A DNA stretch of 57,796 nt from Alicyclobacillus tolerans (GCF_021739485.1 NZ_JAJFNK010000031.1:1-57796); one strand, 5' to 3'; shown: positions 49,116-57,761, counted from the first letter of the stretch. Made by a program: numbers and translations. Notes: a model not told the origin generated them from the sequence alone.

Positions 49116-49652
49116 ATGAGTATCCAACTCCAAAGCCTGCTCAACCGTCTGACCAATGTCCTGTTCACGAGCTCCCAATCCGTCTGGTATCAAATCCTTG
49201 GTGGTGCGGGAGCGGCCCTGGACACCGTGGACCCGAACCAAATCGGATTGGCAGACCAGTTCAGCGTAACGACTGCAACCGGCTCTGCACTGAACAAGCA
49301 CGGGGCCGACTGGGGGGTTCCTCGGCGGTACAACGAGACGGACGATGCATACCGGCAGCGTATTCTGGGCCAGTTGCCACGGTATGCGAGCGGCCCGACG
49401 GTCGCCAACATACAGTCGGTGGTCCGCGCGTTTACCGGCGTGAACCCGGACATCTTCGAGTACGGTCCGGATGGTTTCACGATGGGGTATTCCGCGATGG
49501 GGGCGTTTGGGTTCTCCGCAGTGAATGAAACATTTTCCTTCCTAGTTACAGTGTACAACCCGAACAACGTGACCTATAACCAGCAAGACCTGATGGACGC
49601 AGTGAACGAAGCGAAACCGGCGCGCAGCAGTGCTGAATTTACGTTTGTGTAG
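49116..49652 (+). CDS. Baseplate tail protein (DUF2313/XkdU-like)
   Basis: 178 aa following baseplate J. It contains QFSVTTATGSALNKHGADWGVPRRYNETDDAYRQRIL, the phrase common to wedge proteins of this position. It probably connects the fibre to the wedge. ATG 49116 has GGGAGG upstream. Confidence 0.8.
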   Translation: MSIQLQSLLNRLTNVLFTSSQSVWYQILGGAGAALDTVDPNQIGLADQFSVTTATGSALNKHGADWGVPRRYNETDDAYRQRILGQLPRYASGPTVANIQSVVRAFTGVNPDIFEYGPDGFTMGYSAMGAFGFSAVNETFSFLVTVYNPNNVTYNQQDLMDAVNEAKPARSSAEFTFV

Positions 49653-49683
49653 TATGCAGTTATTTGACAAATTTTAGAGAGGT

Positions 49684-49711
49684 GGGTGGCCGTTTATGTA
49701 ATGGGCCACCC
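49684..49711. terminator. Hairpin between convergent genes
   Basis: GGGTGGCC pairs with GGCCACCC (8 bp, 12-nt loop). No strong T run on either strand, so termination is uncertain. Confidence 0.5.
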
Positions 49712-49720
49712 GTATCATTA

Positions 49721-50062
49721 CTATTCATTACTTGTTTTGAAGCCGATAGGTTCAGTCTTAATTTCCGGCGTGAGGCCGTTGGCGGCGAGTTCCTCTTCGC
49801 TAAAAGAGTGATGGACTACGCACTTCACAGCAGAATAGGGGAAACTGACCCAAGCCTTTCGATGCGAACGCGTACCATTATCAGCGCGTACCGTATGGAC
49901 ATCTACTAAAACTTCGACTCCGTACGGGGCAAAATTAAAGTAGTTATCCGAACCATGAAGTGTTAGGCCGCCGCCCTTACTAGGAGGAATTTTGAGTGCG
50001 CCCGATAACATTATGGAATCGAAAACTTCTTGTCCACCTAGATGAACATAGTAATATTCCAT
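49721..50062 (-). CDS. Hypothetical protein on the opposite strand of the tail operon
   Basis: 113 aa (EYYYVHLGGQEVFDSIMLSGALKIPPSKGGG...HTVRADNGTRSHRKAW...). Not recognised. ATG 50062 has GGGGGTGA 5 nt upstream; the longer ORF to 50137 has no better start. It is the only reverse-strand gene between the lysogeny region and the right edge, so it is a moron candidate expressed in the lysogen. Confidence 0.68.
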   Translation of the reverse strand: MEYYYVHLGGQEVFDSIMLSGALKIPPSKGGGLTLHGSDNYFNFAPYGVEVLVDVHTVRADNGTRSHRKAWVSFPYSAVKCVVHHSFSEEELAANGLTPEIKTEPIGFKTSNE

Positions 50063-50216
50063 ATTTCTCACCCCCATCCTTTTTGTGACATGGCTCGACA
50101 CCTGTCTTGTTCGATGGGGGTTTTCCTTTTCCTGCAAATCTTGGACCTTTAAATTAGCGTTTGACAGAGATCTATGAAGCTGTTCCTAGACTTGTTTATT
50201 TGAAGGAGGTGGCAGT

Positions 50217-51575
50217 TTGACACTCGGGATTACATTCTTCGATAAGGTGAAGTACAAGTCGACGGACTTTCTGGCTCGGGACTCCGACTTTTTCGGAGCG
50301 GGGGTTGTTCATCTGACGGACTTTCCACTCACGTATCCATCGACACCCAACATGACTGTGAATGTGGGCGCTGGAACGGCATGGACAAACGGCTACCGGG
50401 TCGCCAACGACAGCAACGTGGTCACGTTGACCTTTAACACTGCTGACCCGACGAACCCTCGGATTGACATCATTGAGGTGGGTTACACCGCTTCGACGGA
50501 TGCGAACGGCGATACCACCGGCTCTCCTGTGCTCCAGGTCAAACAAGGTGTGGCAGCCGCTTCTCCGATTGAACCAGGCGCCGATCCTGGTTTCGTGAAG
50601 TTGTATGCCGTTAGCATCGCGGCAAACCAAACCACGGTGACCGCGGCTGACGTCACGGACCGCCGAGCTCTGCTGCCGCTCAACGTGGACGGCTCTCAGA
50701 TTACGAATTTCTCGGGAGTCACGACCGCGCAGCAGCAAAATCTGATCGCAGACCTGTTCGGGGACACTTCCGTGGTTCTGTCCGGCGGCGTTGCCACGAA
50801 AGACGGGACGGTGGCGAATCAACTGGACGTAACTGCAGCGAACGTCTATTTCAGCGACGGCCAGCACGTGAACTTTGCAGCATCACAAAATGGACAGATT
50901 ACAACGGCCACGGCCAGCACGACCTATTACCTCGACTACAACCCAGACGGAACCACATCATGGGGAACGGCTCACAGCACGCAAACGGGGTATGTACCAA
51001 TTTGCTCTGTTACAACGGACGCAAGCGGGAACATCTCGACGGTAACAGATGCACGGCCTACGACGATTAAACTTTTCAACGCCTTAATCGGTCTGTTTGG
51101 GCTCCCAAATGGCGCAGGTTTTATCGCGGAAGGCGGCGCTGAACTTTCTACGGGTTCAAGCGGTGGTACGTGGGCGGCAAAAGCGGCTGCTGCGAATGCC
51201 GATGTGTTCTATGGTCAAGATGCAAGTGGCAACACCGTTTTTAAAGTCGGAAACAACGGCGGCGCATGGACTGATTATCGAGCACAAATGAACGGTAATA
51301 CACTCATTGAAGTCCTATCCGGTGGGTATAAGGTGCAGAGTTTATCAAGTGGGGCAAACTCAGTGTCTGCAAACACCGCGTTATCAGTGCCAGTTACCTT
51401 TCCGGTTGCCTATACGTCAGCACCAGTCGTGATTGTAACAGCCAATTATGTGATGGGAAACAGCCAAACGGTTTCCGTGACCGTATCCAATATTACGACA
51501 ACGGGGTGTAACGTTAATTTGGAAGCCAATGTTGCCGCAACGCTATATTTTGATTTGGTGGCTATTGGCTCATAA
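50217..51575 (+). CDS. Tail fibre / receptor-binding protein
   Basis: 452 aa, rich in Thr, Ser, Asn and Gly. It opens with the fibre-base domain (RVANDSNVVTLTFNTADPTNPRIDIIEVGYTAS...VKLYAVSIAANQTTVTAADVTDRRA). The C-terminus is beta-rich and repeats PVTFPVAYTSAPVVIVTANYV, like distal tips. It binds the host surface. TTG 50217 has GAAGGAGGTGG upstream. Confidence 0.85.
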   Translation: MTLGITFFDKVKYKSTDFLARDSDFFGAGVVHLTDFPLTYPSTPNMTVNVGAGTAWTNGYRVANDSNVVTLTFNTADPTNPRIDIIEVGYTASTDANGDTTGSPVLQVKQGVAAASPIEPGADPGFVKLYAVSIAANQTTVTAADVTDRRALLPLNVDGSQITNFSGVTTAQQQNLIADLFGDTSVVLSGGVATKDGTVANQLDVTAANVYFSDGQHVNFAASQNGQITTATASTTYYLDYNPDGTTSWGTAHSTQTGYVPICSVTTDASGNISTVTDARPTTIKLFNALIGLFGLPNGAGFIAEGGAELSTGSSGGTWAAKAAAANADVFYGQDASGNTVFKVGNNGGAWTDYRAQMNGNTLIEVLSGGYKVQSLSSGANSVSANTALSVPVTFPVAYTSAPVVIVTANYVMGNSQTVSVTVSNITTTGCNVNLEANVAATLYFDLVAIGS

Positions 51576-51588
51576 AGGAGGGTTGACA

Positions 51589-52512
51589 ATGTTTTGGTTT
51601 CTTTATGATTCTACGGGGACGATTAAAGAAAAATGGGAGACGGGTGCAACAGAATGGACAAATCTCAACGGCTACGCAGGGGCGGTATCGTTTGCATTGA
51701 CGGACACCACAGCGCAAGATGCCTATGCCAATCCATCTCGCTACACCGTGCAAAAAGGCGCATTGGTGGCACAACCGTATTGGACACTCACCAACACAAG
51801 CGGCACGATTACAGCAACGCTAAACAATCCACCCGCAACCCCGCCGACGAGTTGCACATTTACGGTATGCGGGCAGACGTACACAGAGACCGTCACAAAT
51901 GGTACAGCGACACTCACGCTACAGGTGCATCCATCCGTAGCAAATCAGCAAATCGACGTGGCGGTGAGTACTACTGGATGTGTGGATGGAGTCATCAACA
52001 TTGGTGGAAGCAGTACAGATGTATCCTTACAAGTTATCGCACCAAGCGGAGGAACACCCACGGTAGGGCCAGTCGGAACAGGCGCGGTGCGATATCTCCA
52101 GACATTCTACGCCATCAACAACACCACCATCGAAGCCTTAATGGTCAACGCTTCTACAGGTATTAACCTTCTGCTAGAAATGGCTTTCGTCAAGCAAATG
52201 GCGGCTATGCGGTTGATCCAAAGCATGGCGACCTATTTGCAGGGGTTAGCGACAAATCCGTGGGCACCGTCAACGCAAGATAAGAGCGACTTGACGACGA
52301 TTGACATAGCCGCAAATGCCAACGAAAACAACACGGTACAGGACTTACTGGCAAACGTCATCCCGCAACAGTGGACGACTCTGGCAAATGCATACCCAAG
52401 CGGAGCCACAAAGCAGATGCAGTACAATGCGTTCGTTGCTAACTTTGAAACCGGAGCATCGAATGTGTCTGAGTTTATGCAAGCACTTGCAACCTTTCCT
52501 GGATGCCAATGA
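51589..52512 (+). CDS. Putative tail fibre accessory protein
   Basis: 307 aa. A short N-terminal domain resembling fibre-end or chaperone segments (WFLYDSTGTIKEKWETGATEWTNL) is followed by a beta-rich cysteine-containing part (SCTFTVCGQTYTETVTNGTATLTLQVH) and a helical C-terminus. Not recognised with confidence. ATG 51589 has AAAGGAGGG upstream, and a terminator follows the stop. Confidence 0.65.
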   Translation: MFWFLYDSTGTIKEKWETGATEWTNLNGYAGAVSFALTDTTAQDAYANPSRYTVQKGALVAQPYWTLTNTSGTITATLNNPPATPPTSCTFTVCGQTYTETVTNGTATLTLQVHPSVANQQIDVAVSTTGCVDGVINIGGSSTDVSLQVIAPSGGTPTVGPVGTGAVRYLQTFYAINNTTIEALMVNASTGINLLLEMAFVKQMAAMRLIQSMATYLQGLATNPWAPSTQDKSDLTTIDIAANANENNTVQDLLANVIPQQWTTLANAYPSGATKQMQYNAFVANFETGASNVSEFMQALATFPGCQ

Positions 52513-52546
52513 CAAGCAAGAACATGAAGAGCACAATCGTGAGCGC

Positions 52547-52569
52547 AGACGCCATGAGCGTCTTTTTTT
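52547..52569 (+). terminator. Terminator after tail fibre genes
   Basis: AGACGC, loop CATGA, GCGTCT followed by six T. It separates tail fibre genes from the protease gene and rejects the longer ORF reading through it. Confidence 0.82.
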
Positions 52570-52592
52570 ATGCCCAGAAAGGGGAGTATCCG

Positions 52593-53720
52593 TTGAACAC
52601 CTACAAACTTATTCCTGCACCAACCCCAGAACAGCTTCAGGCAATCAAAGACCGACACGCGTTGCTCACCGCAGTTCCCGCTGCTGGACTGCCTGAAACG
52701 GTGAACCTGTGGAAATGGCATCCTCCTGTTCGAAACCAGGGCTCAGAAGGTTCTTGCACGGCTTTTGCCACGACCGAGCTTCGAGAGTGGTATGAGGTTA
52801 AGACAGGGCATCCGCAGCCATTCGTGCTCGGTTCTCCAGCCTTTAACTATGCCTTGTCGCGGAAAAAGGAAGGTACGTTGTCCAAGGACAGCGGAAGCTA
52901 TTTAAATGACGCCCTGAATGTTTTGGTGCAGTACGGCATGGCACCCGAGAGTCTGGACGTATACGGACCATCTACTGAATTTACGATGCCATCACAACAA
53001 GCGATTGACGCGGCGGGCGCCCTCAAAATTGACAGGGTCAACGAGTTGCCGATTCATGCTCCCGGTACGACCGTCGCAGATACGATTGCGCATGCGCTCG
53101 CCGAGGGTGACCCTGTGGCTGTGGCGATGATCTTTAACACGGCCATGTACAATCCGCAAGTGCACGGTGAGTACATCATCTTTGACATGAAAAACGGCCA
53201 GACCCTCCAATACGAGGCCCATGCCTACGTAATTGAGGGCTACTTGCCAGATCCGAATGCCCCCGGGAAGAGACTTTACTGCTATCAGCAGTCATGGGGT
53301 CCTGACTACGGCGGGGCATTGCCGGGGGAAGGTTATCCCTTTGGATTCGGGATGATCACCGAGGACACGGTCAATGCGCTGATTTATGAGGCGTACACGA
53401 TTACTATCAAGGCTCCTATTCAACCGGTTCCACAACCCATTCACACTGAGCCCGTAATTCAGGGTTTGACGGCTCGGTTCGCACACACGTCTGTTCCAGT
53501 AGGACAAGAAAACGCCCTAACAATCCAGACACCGAAATCAAACACGAAGTGTGAGGTTTCCTCGACAGGTCCACAAGCCCCTTATCCAATGGCGTTTTAT
53601 GATACGACGGACTCAACCGGAACGAAGGTTTTACAGATGATGTTCATGAAATCCGGCATCTACACAGTCACGGTATCTTCGGAAGGTCAGACAGTCAGCC
53701 TCACTGCGAAATGGGAGTGA
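52593..53720 (+). CDS. Papain-like (C1A) cysteine protease
   Basis: 375 aa. The papain core starts PPVRNQGSEGSCTAFATTELREWY (oxyanion Gln49, catalytic Cys55), continues YEAHAYVIEGYLP (His210), and has YCYQQSWGPDYGG where papain's NSWG should be. The usual catalytic Asn is replaced by Gln233. A C-terminal Ig-like beta domain (about 290-375) follows. No signal peptide. TTG 52593 is used, with AAAGGGGA 7 nt upstream; an upstream frame would cross the terminator at 52547. It could be a virion-associated or lysis-stage protease. Confidence 0.82.
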   Translation: MNTYKLIPAPTPEQLQAIKDRHALLTAVPAAGLPETVNLWKWHPPVRNQGSEGSCTAFATTELREWYEVKTGHPQPFVLGSPAFNYALSRKKEGTLSKDSGSYLNDALNVLVQYGMAPESLDVYGPSTEFTMPSQQAIDAAGALKIDRVNELPIHAPGTTVADTIAHALAEGDPVAVAMIFNTAMYNPQVHGEYIIFDMKNGQTLQYEAHAYVIEGYLPDPNAPGKRLYCYQQSWGPDYGGALPGEGYPFGFGMITEDTVNALIYEAYTITIKAPIQPVPQPIHTEPVIQGLTARFAHTSVPVGQENALTIQTPKSNTKCEVSSTGPQAPYPMAFYDTTDSTGTKVLQMMFMKSGIYTVTVSSEGQTVSLTAKWE

Positions 53721-53724
53721 TTCC

Positions 53725-54237
53725 GTGTACATTGCAGAGCCGGGAGACATCCTGCTTTACCGAAAGCCGTTCGCCGCCTATATCCCAGATATCGCAATCG
53801 ATTTGGGAGAAATGCTGGAGGATGGTCCGCAGCCGAAATACTTCTTTCACTGTGCGATTGCGCTCAACGCCAACGTCAAGCTGGAGGCGGACGGTCGACG
53901 TGTTGCAGTTCATCCCATCGACTACGGCAAATTCGAACCATACCGCCCTCCGATTCCTCGCGGTCGGCGAGAAAAGGGTCTGCAGTACGTGGAAACGATG
54001 GAAGGGCAGCGGTACGACTGGATAGTGGATATTGACGACGGGTTGCGCTATCTGACTCACAATCACGTCCATTTGCCGGTGAGATGGGTACAAAACATCG
54101 AGCGGCATGCCAAGAACTGCAGCGACCTGGTGGGCGCGTATTTCAACAAAGTGATGTGGGGGCCGAAGCATTTTGGTTTAAATACATCGCCGGAGGACAT
54201 CTGGCTGGCTGTAAAAGATTACGGGGTTCGGGGGTGA
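53725..54237 (+). CDS. Permuted NlpC/P60 (YiiX-like) hydrolase
   Basis: 170 aa. PGDILLYRKP at the start, FFHCAIAL (His about 49) and NCSDLVGAYFNKVMWG (Cys about 132) fit the circularly permuted papain-fold family (YiiX/G6R, NlpC-like). It probably acts on peptidoglycan or amide bonds; the substrate is unknown. GTG 53725 starts 4 bases after the protease stop. Confidence 0.78.
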   Translation: MYIAEPGDILLYRKPFAAYIPDIAIDLGEMLEDGPQPKYFFHCAIALNANVKLEADGRRVAVHPIDYGKFEPYRPPIPRGRREKGLQYVETMEGQRYDWIVDIDDGLRYLTHNHVHLPVRWVQNIERHAKNCSDLVGAYFNKVMWGPKHFGLNTSPEDIWLAVKDYGVRG

Positions 54238-54241
54238 ATCC

Positions 54242-54574
54242 GTGTCAGCAACTGTAGAGGAGCGCCTGTCGTCTCTCGAACAGGGTTTCATATCTCTCGA
54301 GAGGGGGCTTGGGCGGGTGGAAAAAGCGCTGGAGAAAATTGATCTCAACGTGTCCTCACTCGTAGAAAAATTGGACAACCGTTACCCCTCTCAGGAGAGC
54401 GTGAACCTTCGTTTCGAGGAAGTTAAAAAGGACATTGCAGAGACGCGGGCGGATTTGACAGAGACCGAGAAGCAACTCGATAAAATCAGGTCCTGGCAGT
54501 ACAAGATCATCGGGGCAGTTATGCTGGCTGCGTTTGCACTGGGCATTGCATCTCGAGCAGTTTTCAAATGGTAG
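54242..54574 (+). CDS. XhlA-like holin-associated membrane protein
   Basis: 110 aa. An N-terminal coiled coil (EERLSSLEQGFISLERGLGRVEKALEKID) is followed by a C-terminal transmembrane helix (IIGAVMLAAFALGIASRAVF). This is the XhlA/hemolysin family of Bacillus prophages that helps the holin lyse the cell. GTG 54242 starts 4 bases after the preceding stop. Confidence 0.83.
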   Translation: MSATVEERLSSLEQGFISLERGLGRVEKALEKIDLNVSSLVEKLDNRYPSQESVNLRFEEVKKDIAETRADLTETEKQLDKIRSWQYKIIGAVMLAAFALGIASRAVFKW

Positions 54575-54577
54575 GGG

Positions 54578-55033
54578 GTGATTCTGACGATACGGTTTTT
54601 CCTGAAACTTGATGCCTGGATCATGGCGGCTCTTGCGTGGGCGACATCCACCAAAGCCGCCTTTTATGCGCTCAACGTGCTCGTTTTCGCCGCTGTGATT
54701 ATCAACCCTCCCGCATCCATTCAAGGGTGGCTCTTGGTGGTTGTATCGGAGTACTACCAAGGAGTTGCACTTCCGGGTCTGGGGTCCGCGTCCAAGCGTG
54801 CCGAAGGAGTGACCAGGGAAGAAGGGAAAGTTACGCGCCAGTTGCTTCAGGAAACGCACGATGCTGCTCTGAAAGAGTTTGCCGAGCTGAAGGAAATGCA
54901 CCTGGCACAGGCCTACGAACAGGCAGAACTGAAGAAGCTGGCTACGGAAACGCACGCTATGCACAAAGAGATTCACGAACAAAACGCCGCCCTGCTCAAG
55001 ATACTGGGGCGGCTTCTAGGAGAGGAGGAATAG
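54578..55033 (+). CDS. Small membrane protein in lysis cassette
   Basis: About 151 aa with N-terminal transmembrane segments (DAWIMAALAWATSTKAAFYALNVLVFAAVII and GWLLVVVSEYYQG) and a C-terminal coiled coil (THDAALKEFAELKEMHLAQAYEQAELKKL). Position and form suggest a holin or spanin-like partner. The GTG at 54578 is inside the AGGGGG site, so the true start may be the CTG at 54584; uncertain. Confidence 0.65.
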   Translation: MILTIRFFLKLDAWIMAALAWATSTKAAFYALNVLVFAAVIINPPASIQGWLLVVVSEYYQGVALPGLGSASKRAEGVTREEGKVTRQLLQETHDAALKEFAELKEMHLAQAYEQAELKKLATETHAMHKEIHEQNAALLKILGRLLGEEE

Positions 55034-55034
55034 C

Positions 55035-55565
55035 ATGGATAGCGTTCTGGGCGCTCTCGGTGTGCTGAAGGGCACTCCGGAGCAAACGCGGCTGGTTACC
55101 CCGTACGCGGATGGAATCAAAGCCTTTTCCGCGTTCCTGAACACGGCTAAGACGAAAATGCGGACCATGATTTACGGCGCCACATTAGGCGTCTTTTTTG
55201 ATGACCTCATCTCCGCCAAGAAACGTGGGGTTGACGTGAAGGTTATCTTTGACCACACGCAATCGGCCGGCCACGCGGAACGGCCACAAATTGAACGGCT
55301 GCTCCAGGCCGGATGGAAGGATGGAGAGGACTTTGTCATTGGCACGAGCCCGCAGGCTCATCAGATTATTCATATCAAGGCGACCTGGATTGATAGCCGG
55401 TGGGTTGAGGACGGTAGCCTGAATTACTCGCCGTCGGCATTTAAGCAAATCAACACTGTAACGTTCAGCGACTGGCCTGAGTATGCAGCGTACCTTGATG
55501 GGATTTTCGAGAGGTCATGGAACTGGATTCTGGAACACGAACCGCAGTACCAGGTAAAGGAGTGA
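55035..55565 (+). CDS. Phospholipase D-like (single HKD) protein
   Basis: 176 aa. One HKD motif, HIKATWID (His113, Lys115, Asp120), is followed by DGSLNYSPSA (GS-x-N). The N-terminal strand, LNTAKTKMRTMIYGATLGVFFDDLISAKKRGVDVKVIFD, matches the PLD fold. Single-HKD enzymes work as dimers, on phosphodiester bonds of DNA or phospholipid. It lies between lysis genes, so membrane phospholipid is one possible target. ATG 55035 has GAGAGGAGG upstream. Confidence 0.85.
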   Translation: MDSVLGALGVLKGTPEQTRLVTPYADGIKAFSAFLNTAKTKMRTMIYGATLGVFFDDLISAKKRGVDVKVIFDHTQSAGHAERPQIERLLQAGWKDGEDFVIGTSPQAHQIIHIKATWIDSRWVEDGSLNYSPSAFKQINTVTFSDWPEYAAYLDGIFERSWNWILEHEPQYQVKE

Positions 55566-55570
55566 TATCC

Positions 55571-56398
55571 GTGATTCCAGGCATCGACGTCAGCAATAAC
55601 AACGGCCATATTTACTGGCCTTCTGTGGCTGCGCAGGCTGTTCGCTTAGGGATTGCAAAGGTGTCCCAAGGCATCGGCTTCCGAGACGCATTCTTTGCCT
55701 ACAACTACGCCCAAATGCGGCGCGTGGGCATCACGCGAGGAGGCTATCACTACGCTGACCCAACCTGCGACCCTGTGGCCGAGGCACGTCTGTACGTCAG
55801 CATCGTGAAGGCAAACGGCGGTTTCGAGATTCGGCCCATTTTAGACCTCGAGGACGCGCTTGGCAAAGACGCAGCACAGCTGCAAGCCTACGCCAGGATG
55901 TGGGGATATGAGGCCACGCGGCTCACGGGGCTACGTCCCATGCTGTATTCCTACTCATTCTTCATCCGCGAAAACGCGCTGCATGTGCTGTCCAACCAGT
56001 TCGACCTCTGGCTGGCCGATTACACGACTGGCCCTCCAGATGCCGGCGGCTGGCCGGTTGGGCCGTTGATGTGGCAGCACAGCGAAAAAGGGACGCTTCG
56101 GGGCATCCAAGGTCCTGTCGACCTGGATTGGTGCATGGGTGACCTGCAAAGCATTCTCGCGCCGGTTCCGCATCCCGTGGTCCTACTGCGACTTGGCTCA
56201 CACGGCGAGGCTGTTGAGCAGCTGCAGCACGAATTGAACCAGACCACCCATACGCACCTGGCGATTGACGGCATCTACGGTCCGATCACGCAAGCCGCAG
56301 TCAGGGCATTTCAGTATCTGGCACGCATTGAGGTTGACGGCATAGCAGGGCCACAAACCATGGCGGCATTGGCCGCACGATTAAAGGGGGCAGCCTAA
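55571..56398 (+). CDS. GH25 lysozyme endolysin with peptidoglycan-binding domain
   Basis: 275 aa. The GH25 catalytic domain opens IPGIDVSNNNGHIYW (first catalytic Asp) and has GGYHYADPTCDPVAEARLYV, RPILDLEDALG (DLE acidic residues) and QLDLWLADY/MWQHSEKG. The C-terminal PG-binding domain is LRLGSHGEAVEQLQHELNQ...DGIYGPITQAAVRAFQ...GPQTMAAL. It cuts the glycan of the host wall. GTG 55571 is used because AAAGGAGTG lies before it; the ORF from 55517 overlaps the PLD gene. Confidence 0.95.
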   Translation: MIPGIDVSNNNGHIYWPSVAAQAVRLGIAKVSQGIGFRDAFFAYNYAQMRRVGITRGGYHYADPTCDPVAEARLYVSIVKANGGFEIRPILDLEDALGKDAAQLQAYARMWGYEATRLTGLRPMLYSYSFFIRENALHVLSNQFDLWLADYTTGPPDAGGWPVGPLMWQHSEKGTLRGIQGPVDLDWCMGDLQSILAPVPHPVVLLRLGSHGEAVEQLQHELNQTTHTHLAIDGIYGPITQAAVRAFQYLARIEVDGIAGPQTMAALAARLKGAA

Positions 56399-56400
56399 TC

Positions 56401-56865
56401 ATGACCAGCGTAGGAGTGCAAATCTTACAAGACGTTTCAAGCGCAGCAGTGTTGGCGATTGGGAGCGCGTTGACCTATGTGACAACAAAAGTCGTTCCAA
56501 AGTACATTCACAGTAAAACGGCGCAGAACGCGATTGACGGACTGGCGAGTATCTCTGAAAGTGTCGTGGCGGACTTTAACCAGAGAGTGGTGGCGGACGC
56601 AAAGAAGAATGGCGTGTTCACACCGCAGCTGGCGGCCACGGTGAAGGAGGATGCCGTCAAGGCAGTTATGTCGCAGGGTGCGAATTTGGTGAAGCTCGCA
56701 CAAAAGAGCGTTGGCGACGTGCAGCAACTGGTGTCCAGCTTGATTGAGCAAGCCGTAACCCGAGATCACATTCTGTCAGCCTCGATTAAAGTACAGCCCT
56801 CTCCGGGACCAACGCCAGTACCGGAATCGAACGGTGGCGTAAACGCACCAGTCGCCACGGCATAA
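56401..56865 (+). CDS. Phage LL-H-type holin
   Basis: 154 aa. An N-terminal transmembrane segment (AVLAIGSALTYVTTKVVPKYI) is followed by the phage_holin_LLH-type helical domain (NAIDGLASISESVVADFNQRVVADAKKNGVF...AATVKEDAVKAVMSQ). It makes holes so the lysozyme reaches the wall. ATG 56401 starts 2 bases after the lysozyme stop. The terminator at 56869 ends the cassette. Confidence 0.88.
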   Translation: MTSVGVQILQDVSSAAVLAIGSALTYVTTKVVPKYIHSKTAQNAIDGLASISESVVADFNQRVVADAKKNGVFTPQLAATVKEDAVKAVMSQGANLVKLAQKSVGDVQQLVSSLIEQAVTRDHILSASIKVQPSPGPTPVPESNGGVNAPVATA

Positions 56866-56868
56866 AGC

Positions 56869-56905
56869 AAAATCCCTCACCTCGTTATGGGGTGGGGGCG
56901 ATTTT
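56869..56905. terminator. Bidirectional terminator between holin and right-end genes
   Basis: CCCTCACC (56874-56881) pairs with GGTGGGGG (56891-56898, one wobble), with A- and T-rich flanks on the two sides, suited to convergent transcripts. Confidence 0.68.
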
Positions 56906-57172
56906 CTCGTCTTGGAGTTTGGCGACTGTTTCAGCGTCGACCATGCGCACTGTGTGAACCATGTGTGTCTTGAACAAGGAGTCAACCTTTTCGAGTTGAT
57001 TTTTGAGTTCCGCTATGGTCTTGTCTCGGTCTCGGATAGTGGCGATGAGGCTTAGCCCGTCTTGAGCCAATACTTTCTCCATCGAAGCCAATTCACCCTG
57101 TGCCAAGAACTCAGTAAGGTGATCAAATGAGTCTTGGATTTCAGACTCGGAATATATTCGCCCCTCACCCAT
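56885..57172 (-). CDS. Hypothetical coiled-coil protein at right end
   Basis: About 95 aa (ESEIQDSFDHLTEFLAQGELASMEKVLAQDGLSLIATIRDRDKTIAELKNQLEK). Not recognised. Alternative starts at 57184 and 57193 exist; 57172 is chosen because GGTGAG is close upstream. It overlaps the end of the upstream zinc-ribbon gene on the same strand, so they form an operon. Confidence 0.62.
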   Translation of the reverse strand: MGEGRIYSESEIQDSFDHLTEFLAQGELASMEKVLAQDGLSLIATIRDRDKTIAELKNQLEKVDSLFKTHMVHTVRMVDAETVAKLQDEKIAPTP

Positions 57173-57395
57173 TGCACTCACCATCCTCCACAAGTGAAAA
57201 TTGCTTGCAATATGGGCACCTTATAACTCTTTGATGCTTGTGAAACCAGTCGTAACTGATTTCCTTCTCGCGCCAACCTATTTCAGCAATAAGACGCTCA
57301 ACCGCTACATCCGAGAGGTAATAGCCTTCGTTCTCATTTGGTGCCCCTGTGGTGCTGAACACCTTTTCACATTTCGGGCATTTTTCGCGTGTCAT
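57165..57395 (-). CDS. Small double zinc-ribbon protein at right end
   Basis: 76 aa with CPKCEKVF at the N-terminus and CPYCKQF near the C-terminus, two CxxC pairs that could coordinate one zinc. Start ATG 57395 has a weak AGGTAACGG upstream. The predicted IS end lies just 13 bases before the start, so the original promoter may have been displaced. Confidence 0.65.
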   Translation of the reverse strand: MTREKCPKCEKVFSTTGAPNENEGYYLSDVAVERLIAEIGWREKEISYDWFHKHQRVIRCPYCKQFSLVEDGECNG

Positions 57396-57473
57396 TCCGT
57401 TACCTGGTGTTAGGATCAAAGAGTGGACACAACGAATCGAGAATGTAAGAATAAGGCGATTTGAGGTGGCCAC

Positions 57474-57761
57474 GTGATAAAGCAATATGATAAGGAATTC
57501 AAACTTCATGCTGTTCAATTAGTTTCGGAAAGTGGGAAGCCAGCAAGCCAGGTCGCGCGTGAACTGGGCGTATCTCAAAAGACGTTGTATGGCTGGATAT
57601 CGAAGTTCAAGGAGGATCCAGCTACTCCGTTCGTTGGCAGCGGGAATCTTAAGCCAGACGCAAAGGCTCTGCGGGACCTTGAGCGGGAGATTCGCGAACT
57701 GCGAGAGGAGAACGCCATCTTAAAAAAAGCGGCGCGCATCTTCATGAACGACCGGAAGTAA
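57474..57761 (+). CDS. IS3-family transposase OrfA
   Basis: 95 aa. The HTH part is KEFKLHAVQLVSESGKPASQVARELGVSQKTLYGWISKF, and the leucine-zipper-like tail is RDLEREIRELREENAILKKAA, standard OrfA. An A7G slippery run (57722-57729) near its end allows -1 frameshifting into orfB. GTG 57474 has GAGGTGG upstream. Confidence 0.93.
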   Translation: MIKQYDKEFKLHAVQLVSESGKPASQVARELGVSQKTLYGWISKFKEDPATPFVGSGNLKPDAKALRDLEREIRELREENAILKKAARIFMNDRK

